Source of the DNA: Thioploca sp.
GTDB lineage: Bacteria; Pseudomonadota; Gammaproteobacteria; Beggiatoales; Beggiatoaceae
DNA length: 52,321 nt
Assembly (NCBI GenBank): GCA_012032555.1
Contig: JAAUSR010000031.1
Coordinates: forward strand, 1-52,321
Direction of reading: 5' to 3'
In this document: positions 46,319-52,321 of the stretch, one piece after another
Position numbering within the stretch: position 1 is the stretch's first letter
How the letters are laid out: the number at the start of each line of letters is the position of its first letter
Made by a program: the position numbers and the translations under genes
Notes under the pieces: model-generated
Database searches by the model: none
Told to the model about the DNA's origin: nothing
Seen by the model: the letters and a program-made list of their open reading frames with translations, nothing else

Positions 46319-46783
46319 ATGAGACACATAACGCATGAAAATCTTGATAATGTGTTGACTGTACAACCTGGTGAAGTTGTCATTGGCAAATTGATTGCTT
46401 TTAATGAAGCTGGTCAACCCTTAGTTGATTATCCGGCAAATCCAACGCACCAACCTTTACCCGCTTTAACTACAGTATCCTTAGCGACCAATCAGCTTGA
46501 ACAGGAAGTGGCTTTACTTTTTGCTGAAGGTGATATGACTCGACCAGTGATCATCGGTTTAATTCGAGCAGATTTATCAGTGACAGCCGATGCTTCACCA
46601 ATAGAAGCCCGTGTAGATGGACAACGAGTTGTTTTATCTGCTCAGAAAGAAATTGTGTTGAAATGTGGCAAAGCGAGTATTACTTTGACCCGTGCGGGTA
46701 AAGTCTTGATTCGAGGAGCCTATTTATTGAGTCGTTCTTCCGGGGTGAACCGAATTAAAGGTGGTTCGGTACAGATGAATTAA
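46319..46783 (+). CDS. DUF6484-like VgrG-associated protein
   Basis: A 154-residue protein starting immediately behind vgrG. It contains GEVVIGKLIAFNEAGQPLVDYP and a C-terminal repeat-like part (KEIVLKCGKASITLTRAGKV, RSSGVNRIKGGSVQ) also found at the VgrG tail (DQITLQAGKASITLKKNGDI). I recognise it as the DUF6484 family, common between vgrG and DUF2169 genes. It may cap or extend the VgrG needle. Confidence 0.8.
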   Translation: MRHITHENLDNVLTVQPGEVVIGKLIAFNEAGQPLVDYPANPTHQPLPALTTVSLATNQLEQEVALLFAEGDMTRPVIIGLIRADLSVTADASPIEARVDGQRVVLSAQKEIVLKCGKASITLTRAGKVLIRGAYLLSRSSGVNRIKGGSVQMN

Positions 46784-46788
46784 ATGCT

Positions 46789-47904
46789 ATGGAATTGCTC
46801 AACGCCACTCAGATGCAAGCCGGTTATACCATGGGATTACGTCCGGATGGGCGTGAATTACTCGTGGTAGCGATTAAGGGTACTTTTAGCTTTCCCCAGC
46901 GATATGAACCATTGCAATTAGCGGAAAAGCAAGTACCACTTATTGAAGCCGATACGTTTACTGGGGAACCGGGCTTATCGGCACCGGTATACGAAAGTGA
47001 TTATGCCCCCCACAAAGCCCGTTGTGATGTCATTTTAAATGGCAGCGCTTACGCCCCAGAGAATAATGAAGTTAAATATATTGAAGTTAGCTTACAAGTT
47101 GGTGCTTGTTATAAAACTTTTCAAGTTATTGGCGATAGACATTGGGAAGTATCGTTACTGTCTATCAGTGCTAGCTCACCTATGCCTTTTAGAACGATGC
47201 CAATTTCTTATGATCGGGCATTTGGTGGTGTTGATAACCGTCATGCGGATGACAGCAAACATGCGGCTTATATGCTTAATCCAGTTGGTAGGGGTTACCA
47301 CCAAAACTTAGACCGAGATTTAATAGAGTATACGCCGTTACCTAACACGGAAGTTATCGGACAACGCGTGAATAAGCCCCGTGGCAAATATCACCCCATG
47401 GCTTTTGGTCCGCTTGGTCGTGGTTGGGAGCCACGTTATCGCTTAGCGGGAACTTATGATCAAAATTGGTTAGATAATACTTTTCCTTTTTTACCGGCCG
47501 ATTTTAATGAAGCCTATTATCAATGTGCCCCAGTTGATCAGCAGATTGATTATTTACGTGGCGGCGAAGAAGTTAAGCTCATCAATTTAACACCGAATGG
47601 TTATACTACTTTTCGATTACCGACCCTAGCTGTCCCCGTGATTTTTTTTCCTAAAAAAGGGGAGAAGCAAGAAGTACAAGCCGTAGCTGATACGCTGGTA
47701 TTAGAACCAGATGCAAAACGTTTAATGATTACTTGGCGAGCACATTTACCTTTGAAAAAGAATATGTTGGAAGTTGCCCAAGTTTTAGTCGGTAAAAAAT
47801 CTCGTGGTTGGTGGCGAGCTAGACAACTCGGGAAAACTTATTATCCGTCCTTAGCAGCTTTAGCTCGATCTAAACGTAAACCACCAGCAGATGAGGACGA
47901 ATAA
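46789..47904 (+). CDS. DUF2169 effector-loading adaptor
   Basis: A 371-residue protein of the DUF2169 family, found in VgrG loci and needed in other species for loading PAAR-linked effectors. The N-terminus has GLRPDGRELLVVAIKGTFSF and the conserved middle SYDRAFGGVDNRHA, then NPVGRGYHQ and LGRGWEPR. Starts six bases after the previous stop. Its job here would be to bring the PAAR-like nuclease (49804) to VgrG. Confidence 0.9.
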   Translation: MELLNATQMQAGYTMGLRPDGRELLVVAIKGTFSFPQRYEPLQLAEKQVPLIEADTFTGEPGLSAPVYESDYAPHKARCDVILNGSAYAPENNEVKYIEVSLQVGACYKTFQVIGDRHWEVSLLSISASSPMPFRTMPISYDRAFGGVDNRHADDSKHAAYMLNPVGRGYHQNLDRDLIEYTPLPNTEVIGQRVNKPRGKYHPMAFGPLGRGWEPRYRLAGTYDQNWLDNTFPFLPADFNEAYYQCAPVDQQIDYLRGGEEVKLINLTPNGYTTFRLPTLAVPVIFFPKKGEKQEVQAVADTLVLEPDAKRLMITWRAHLPLKKNMLEVAQVLVGKKSRGWWRARQLGKTYYPSLAALARSKRKPPADEDE

Positions 47905-47927
47905 AGGTAATCATAATGAGTTGATTA

Positions 47928-48269
47928 TTGGTGGAAACAGATAAACGTGCCAGCGAGTATGAGATCATAGTACCGGATACGCCCAAATGGCAAGCAGCAA
48001 TAAAAGACCTTCAATCGGCTGGAAGAAAGAAAAATTACCGGGTGGCGCATCAACATGTTGCTCTTCAACTCCTTAAATCGGCACGGGGTGATCTGCCTTG
48101 GAAAGAAACTTATACGGCTGAACCATATATTTATGGATATGAAATTCACCCAAACGAATCACATACCCAACATGTTCCCCACCATGATCTTCCGCATATT
48201 AAATGGAAGGATTGGCGGGCTGGTAAGCGATATGGGGCTACTGGTCACATATTTTTTGATGAAGGTTAA
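47928..48269 (+). CDS. Candidate type VI toxin (orphan effector), unknown family
   Basis: A 113-residue basic protein starting at TTG 47928 or GTG 47931. The C-terminal third is rich in histidine: HVPHHDLPHIKWKDWRAG, then GATGHIFFDEG. Position between the DUF2169 adaptor and a DUF2947-like gene is where effectors sit. It has no PAAR or VgrG domain of its own. The HH/DLPH/GHIFF pattern resembles tails of polymorphic toxins but I cannot name a family. Alternatively it is a toxin C-terminus detached from its carrier. Confidence 0.6.
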   Translation: MVETDKRASEYEIIVPDTPKWQAAIKDLQSAGRKKNYRVAHQHVALQLLKSARGDLPWKETYTAEPYIYGYEIHPNESHTQHVPHHDLPHIKWKDWRAGKRYGATGHIFFDEG

Positions 48270-48274
48270 TTGTT

Positions 48275-48760
48275 ATGCAACTGTTATTAGAAACGGAACA
48301 GCAACTGAGTGAATTTGCGTTATCGTGGCGCTTTATGGATGAAAGTTATCATCAATGGCCATCAACTGATTTACAAAAAATCTGGCCGGGTTCTGCCCAA
48401 GAAGCGTTAACCTGGTGGAGACAATATGTCTCTAAAACTTACGATCATGTCATGCAATTAACTCATTTTACCAATGAAATAAATCGTTTTAGAGTTGATT
48501 GGGAAGATGACTACCAAGGCCGGCAATTATTAACTCAACAGTGTCCATTTCCAGCAGATAGCCTTATTTTGTTTTTCTGGTCTCCTCAAGTGGCAGTTAA
48601 AACTCATTGGGGTCTGTTTACGCAACATTGGACTGATTTTTGTTACCCCGATGATGATAACAATGTAATTATTGCTCTACCTTTTAAACTTTATTTTTGC
48701 GAAGAATTGTTCATTGTTGAACAGGATTCAAGAGCATCTACTAGCAAATGGTTACTTTAG
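48275..48760 (+). CDS. Putative immunity protein (DUF2947-like)
   Basis: A 161-residue acidic, tryptophan-rich protein six bases after the candidate toxin. FALSWRFMDESYHQWP, SLILFFWSPQVAVKTHWGLF and HWTDFCYPDDDNNVIIALP line up by eye with the DUF2947 pattern (FRHQDMP..., TTWGVFQRNW, FFDD). Small acidic protein directly behind a basic toxin-like protein: the usual immunity arrangement. Specific partner is inferred from position. Confidence 0.65.
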   Translation: MQLLLETEQQLSEFALSWRFMDESYHQWPSTDLQKIWPGSAQEALTWWRQYVSKTYDHVMQLTHFTNEINRFRVDWEDDYQGRQLLTQQCPFPADSLILFFWSPQVAVKTHWGLFTQHWTDFCYPDDDNNVIIALPFKLYFCEELFIVEQDSRASTSKWLL

Positions 48761-48788
48761 CGATTTTATTGGAACGGAGAAGGCTTGA

Positions 48789-49811
48789 ATGACGGGACTC
48801 GCGATACTTGCTTCCGGCATGGTCACCAGCGTGGGGTTGAACGCCCCGGCTACCTGCGCAGCTATCCGCTGCGGTCTGGATAATAACCAGGAAACCCGGT
48901 TCATGGATCAAAGTGGTGAATGGATCAGTGCGGCAATGGTACCGCTGGAGCAACCCTGGCGGGGATTGGCAAAGCTAAAGCACATGGTTGTCTCGGCTAT
49001 CCGGGAATGCCTGAGCGCGCTTGATGCAGATATTCCAACAACAATGATTCCCCTTTTTCTCTGTGTTGCCGAGGAGAACCGACCAGGACGGCTCCAAGGC
49101 CTTGATGCACAGTTTCTGAACGCAGTGCAGGATGAACTGGGTGTTACCTTTCATCCACAGTCTACCATTATTGCTGAAGGACGGATCGGACCGGTCCAGG
49201 CTATTTGGCAGATGACGGCGCAGCAGCAAGCTGGATACTGTATTGTAGCCGGAGTGGACAGTTTCCTCATCGCAAGCACGTTACGGGCCTATGAAGAACG
49301 GATGCGGTTGTTGACTGAACAGAATTCCAATGGGTTTATTCCTGGTGAGGCAGGGGCCGCTGTGCTAGTTGGTCGGAGAGACTCTGGCCTGATGGTCAGG
49401 GGGATCGGGTTCGGTAGGGAAGCAGCGCATATTGAGTCGGAAGAGCCGCTGCGATCAGATGGGTTAGTTAAAGCTATAAATGAGGCACTTGCTAGCGCTA
49501 AACTTAATAATGGGGATATTGATCTGAAAATTTTTGACGCTAATGGGGAGCAATATATTTTCAAAGAGGCTGCTCTTGCGAAGATTAGAATTTTCAGAGA
49601 ACCTAAGAAAGAGTTCGATATCTGGCATCCTGCGGAATGTACGGGTGAAGTAGGGGCTGCTACTGTGCCTATCATGTTGGGGGTTGCGTTAGCTGCAAGC
49701 ATAAAGAAATATACCCCGGGCAATAGAATACTTTGTCATTTGAGTAATGATGATGGTAGGCGTGCAGCTATGGTTATTTGCTCAGAGATAACTGGAGTGA
49801 CAAATGGGTAA
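48789..49811 (+). CDS. Beta-ketoacyl-synthase-like VgrG-locus protein, catalytically degenerate
   Basis: A 340-residue thiolase/ketosynthase-fold protein. N-terminus AILASGMVTSVGLNAPATC, then GYCIVAGVDSFLIASTLRAYEE-type central block and a C-terminal ECTGEVGAATVPIML. The usual ACATG nucleophile block is replaced by AEGRIGPVQAI, so condensing activity is unlikely. Such degenerate FabB/F-like genes are typical of VgrG-DUF2169-DUF4150 clusters and may help effector folding or acylation. The first half is visibly GC-rich (37 of 60 bases at 48841-48900), unlike upstream genes. Overlaps the next gene by eight bases. Confidence 0.8.
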   Translation: MTGLAILASGMVTSVGLNAPATCAAIRCGLDNNQETRFMDQSGEWISAAMVPLEQPWRGLAKLKHMVVSAIRECLSALDADIPTTMIPLFLCVAEENRPGRLQGLDAQFLNAVQDELGVTFHPQSTIIAEGRIGPVQAIWQMTAQQQAGYCIVAGVDSFLIASTLRAYEERMRLLTEQNSNGFIPGEAGAAVLVGRRDSGLMVRGIGFGREAAHIESEEPLRSDGLVKAINEALASAKLNNGDIDLKIFDANGEQYIFKEAALAKIRIFREPKKEFDIWHPAECTGEVGAATVPIMLGVALAASIKKYTPGNRILCHLSNDDGRRAAMVICSEITGVTNG

Positions 49812-50913
49812 CGATGTTTTTGCAAACGGCAGAGAAATTTCATGTAAGGCCGCAGATGGTAAGGCAATTTGCGCCTTTCCTGATGTATGTATGACGCCTC
49901 CTGAAAATCCGGCAACTCCACCTGGTGTGCCTGTTCCCTATCCGAATACCGGTATGGCAAAAGATGCAACCAAGGGAAGTAAAAACGTAAAGATATCAAA
50001 AAAGGAGGTGATGCTTAAAAACAAATCACACTTTAAAAAGAGTACCGGTGATGAAGCTGGTAGTGCTGCGAAGAAAGGGGTGGTGACCAGTGTAAACCGA
50101 GGAAAAATTTTCTTTAATAGTTGGTCGATGGATGTAAAGGCTGAAGGGAAAAATGTGGTCAGACATCTGGATTTGACTACTCATAATCATAATAATCCTG
50201 GGCAGACGCCTACATGGCCATATGTTGATTCTGCAACCATGACACCTGAACAAAAAAAGGCATGTAATAAAGATAAAAGGAAGGAAAAAAAAGCATGTGA
50301 GGGATATAAACCTACCCCTGAAGACGGCTTAGATGTTTGTGAAGAGGCGGGTCTTTCGGGAAAAATATCAAGGTCAAAGGGAGTGGTAACAAAAAGAGTC
50401 GATTCGGCAAATGCGAATAAATGTGCCGCTGCTCGACGTTGCAAGATACTTCCGTATAATGCCGAACCACGAGATGGGGTAAACGGTTGTTGTCCGGCTC
50501 AGACACCGGATCATATAATTCCTAAGAGTTCTTTTTTCAAAACTTCTGTTAAAGCCGGGGAACTTATTGACGGGTGGGATAACTATGATGCTAAAAAGGC
50601 GCCATGCATGTGCCTTGAAGGTGCTAACAATACACATGGAAATCATGGGTTACGCCATGCCTACCATAAGGCATTCAGTGAAGTTAAAAATGGAGAGTAT
50701 GTTTCCTTTGAAAAGGAGGCTGAACACTGTGCAGACAGTGCTGTCGCTGCTGCACCGCAATGTGAGAAAAAATGTATTGAAGCTCAGGTTGCTAAAGGCC
50801 ATGAAGGAATGGGAGATAAAAATGAAAATATCAAGCATTCGTCCAGCGGGAAAAATGCATCGGAAGAGGAAATGGAGGAAATGTTACAAAAGTTTGGCAA
50901 TAGAGGCCGGTAA
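49804..50913 (+). CDS. PAAR-like (DUF4150) effector with C-terminal GHH/HNH nuclease-like toxin domain
   Basis: A 369-residue two-part effector. Residues 1 to about 125 are DUF4150/PAAR-like: MGNDVFANGREISCKAADG, FPDVCMTPPENPATPPGVP, VPYPNTGMA, KKEVMLKNKSHFKKSTGDEAG. This caps VgrG. The C-terminal part is cysteine-rich and carries TPDHIIPKSSF (about 230) and NNTHGNHGLRHAYHKAF (about 275-290). The conserved D-H, then G-N-H-G-x-x-H is that of GHH-type HNH/EndoVII nuclease toxins. The tail is hydrophilic. The next gene is likely its immunity. Carrier function is firm, nuclease function probable. Confidence 0.85.
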   Translation: MGNDVFANGREISCKAADGKAICAFPDVCMTPPENPATPPGVPVPYPNTGMAKDATKGSKNVKISKKEVMLKNKSHFKKSTGDEAGSAAKKGVVTSVNRGKIFFNSWSMDVKAEGKNVVRHLDLTTHNHNNPGQTPTWPYVDSATMTPEQKKACNKDKRKEKKACEGYKPTPEDGLDVCEEAGLSGKISRSKGVVTKRVDSANANKCAAARRCKILPYNAEPRDGVNGCCPAQTPDHIIPKSSFFKTSVKAGELIDGWDNYDAKKAPCMCLEGANNTHGNHGLRHAYHKAFSEVKNGEYVSFEKEAEHCADSAVAAAPQCEKKCIEAQVAKGHEGMGDKNENIKHSSSGKNASEEEMEEMLQKFGNRGR

Positions 50914-50928
50914 CGAGTAGGAGAAAAA

Positions 50929-51813
50929 ATGAGCGAAAAAATCTTAGAGAAAAGAATATTTACAAATGGCGCTGCCAGATATCATGATTTAGTTTATATT
51001 TTAAGTAAAGACAATTCGATGATGGAAAAAGAAATTGCTCATACAAGTGCAATTTGTGTCGATATGGGAAGATGGGCAGATGCAGTGAATACTAATTGGG
51101 ATTGTACTGCCATCGCTGTAGCGAAAAAGCCTGAAGAAAAAATGGTAATAGTTGGAGAGGATGGGGAGGTCTGCACCTATGTAGGCGGGGTAGAGAAGAA
51201 AGAGAGAACACTTTCCAAGGTATCTATGATACGAAGTGCAAATGCTATTAATGGCTATGTATATGCATGTGGTATGAAAAGACAGGTCTTTAAGCGAGTT
51301 AGTGAGAACAAATGGATTGACATAAGTGCTCCATGCAAAAAAGCCGAAAAGGTTGGTTTTGAAGCAATAGACGGCTTTTCCGAAAATGAAGTATATGCAG
51401 TCGGCTGGAATGGAGAAATTTGGAAACATGACGGAACAATTTGGTCGCTTTGTTGCAATTTAACAAATGTAATATTGACAGCCGTCTGCTGTGCTTCCGA
51501 TGGTGCTGTTTACGTGGTTGGGAAACAAGGCACTATCATTAAAGGACGCAATGATATATGGGAAATTGTAGAATTAGAAGATGAAGTTGAGAAAGATTTT
51601 TGGGGGATCTGCTTTTATAAAAATAAACTCTACATATCATCTATGTCAGAACTGTATACATTAAATAAAAATCAACTGGAGCAAGTCGATTTTAAAAAAA
51701 CAGAAGCATCAAGCTTCTATGGACTTACACAGGCTGAGGATGTTATGTGGTCTATCGGTGCACGAGATGTGCTTTCTTTTGATGGCGAAGAATGGATTAG
51801 ATACGGTGCGTAA
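50929..51813 (+). CDS. Putative immunity protein, beta-propeller-like
   Basis: A 294-residue soluble protein without signal peptide, 15 bases after the toxin gene and with GAGAAAA upstream. It consists of repeats of about 40 residues with a (V/I)-x-A-V-G-x-x-G-x-I pattern: NEVYAVGWNGEIWKHDGTIW, then AVYVVGKQGTIIKGRNDIWE. This implies a six- or seven-bladed propeller. Position behind a toxin suggests it binds and blocks the GHH nuclease. AT-rich, unlike the ketosynthase-like gene. Assignment as immunity is positional. Confidence 0.7.
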   Translation: MSEKILEKRIFTNGAARYHDLVYILSKDNSMMEKEIAHTSAICVDMGRWADAVNTNWDCTAIAVAKKPEEKMVIVGEDGEVCTYVGGVEKKERTLSKVSMIRSANAINGYVYACGMKRQVFKRVSENKWIDISAPCKKAEKVGFEAIDGFSENEVYAVGWNGEIWKHDGTIWSLCCNLTNVILTAVCCASDGAVYVVGKQGTIIKGRNDIWEIVELEDEVEKDFWGICFYKNKLYISSMSELYTLNKNQLEQVDFKKTEASSFYGLTQAEDVMWSIGARDVLSFDGEEWIRYGA

Positions 51814-51821
51814 AAAGCCAG

Positions 51822-51979
51822 GTAGGGTGGGCAACGTGTTGTTGTTGCCCACCATTGAAATCGACCCAAATGTTGAATATTGTGGTTTTATCTACATTGC
51901 GATAAAAAATGATGAAATTTATTAAATTACGTCATGATACCCTTGCTGGTGGGTAACGCTTCGCTTATGCCCACCCTAC
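51822..51979. repeat. REP-like palindromic element (copy 3)
   Basis: Starts with GTAGGGTGGGC and ends with GCCCACCCTAC. Inside are TTGTTGTTGCCCACC and GGTGGGTAACGCTTCGCTTA-like hairpins. It starts a few bases after the immunity gene and ends just before a dead RAYT gene. Confidence 0.85.
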
Positions 51980-51984
51980 TGGAA

Positions 51985-52210
51985 ATATCAAACTATCGAC
52001 GGGCTAAAACGGGCGGTAATATTTACTTCTTCACGGTGGTTACTTACCGTCGTCGTTTATTATTTCATGACGAAACTTGCCGCTTTTCTTAAGAAACGCT
52101 GTCATTAAAACCCAACGAAATTACCCTTTATAATCAATGCTTGGGTACTTTTGCCTGACCACCTGCATTGCATCTGGACGCTACCCCAAAACGACAATAG
52201 AGTTGTATCA
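51985..52210 (+). pseudogene. Dead REP-associated tyrosine transposase (RAYT, Y1_Tnp)
   Basis: The frame around 51991 reads NYRRAKTGGNIYFFTVVTYR, then RRLLFHDETCRF. After a frame change it continues PFIINAWVLLPDHLHCIWTL and P. These are the two hallmark blocks of RAYT/DUF1568 transposases, including the HLH (HUH-like) motif. About 50 residues between them are missing, the start codon is gone (ATA) and stops follow. It cannot be active. Confidence 0.9.
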
Positions 52211-52321
52211 CGTTAAAAACCAATCAATTAGCTAAGTAAAAATTCCATAGTCCAGCACAGACACCAATTATTTCATCATATAAATCAATTGTATGAAATC
52301 TAATTTTATTGACAAGTGTTC
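52211..52321. other. Window end, no feature seen
   Basis: About 110 AT-rich bases after the RAYT remnant. No gene or repeat recognised. Confidence 0.4.

Overview
The window looks like chromosome of a low-to-moderate GC gammaproteobacterium. The type IV pilus operon (pilMNOPQ order), mrcA, plsY, tamA, glnA, a ProQ/FinO protein and a VgrG locus are all of gammaproteobacterial type. Dispersed repeats made of AACAGTTATCAGTGA-like units, plus many decayed toxin-antitoxin and transposon remnants, recall large sulfur bacteria (Beggiatoaceae/Thiotrichales). That placement is inference; there is no rRNA or other phylogenetic marker to settle it.

Layout. 1-5880 (minus): pilM, pilN, pilO, two tandem pilP-like lipoprotein genes and pilQ, which runs off the left edge. 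6043-16064 (plus): mrcA (PBP1A), plsY, a lipoprotein, a DUF4139-like protein, an OsmC-like protein, a family 2 glycosyltransferase and a Gfo/Idh/MocA-SDR fusion. 16057-23260: an accessory region with an integron-like module (two attI-like repeats, two attC sites, a truncated integron integrase, an Eco29kI-like restriction-modification cassette and an unknown cassette), a 112-bp MITE, a dead yefM-yoeB pair, a vapBC-like pair, a Uma2 protein, a radical SAM protein and a small conserved protein. 23397-32364: thiG, nadE, two tandem small lipoproteins, a methyltransferase-like protein, a second MITE, a ProQ-domain protein, tamA, a small protein, gltX and tRNA-Val(CAC). 32558-35844: an unknown protein, a second dead yefM-yoeB pair, a REP-like palindromic element, a secreted protein broken by an 8-bp duplication, a cluster of operator-like palindromes and an aminotransferase remnant. 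35872-43814: a 2Fe-2S ferredoxin-like protein, a hydrolase, a Cys-rich-tailed protein, an orphan gspK, glgP, glnA and a cation efflux protein. 44179-51813: an orphan VgrG island with two candidate effector/immunity pairs. 51822-52210: a REP-like element next to a dead RAYT transposase.

Working together. The pil genes encode the inner-membrane platform (PilM/N/O), the connecting lipoproteins (PilP) and the outer-membrane secretin (PilQ). In the VgrG island, the VgrG spike, a DUF6484 protein, a DUF2169 adaptor, a degenerate ketoacyl-synthase-like chaperone and a PAAR-like (DUF4150) protein with a C-terminal GHH/HNH nuclease-like domain match the usual loading module of a type VI spike. A DUF2947-like protein and a beta-propeller-like protein sit in the immunity positions. 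In the integron, restriction enzyme and methyltransferase appear to share one gene cassette.

Quality caution. Four conserved genes (pilQ, mrcA, the ferredoxin, glgP) each carry a frame break that one added base repairs. Two of these are clearly at homopolymers. Base-call or assembly error is the simplest explanation, so these four are annotated as genes rather than as functional losses.
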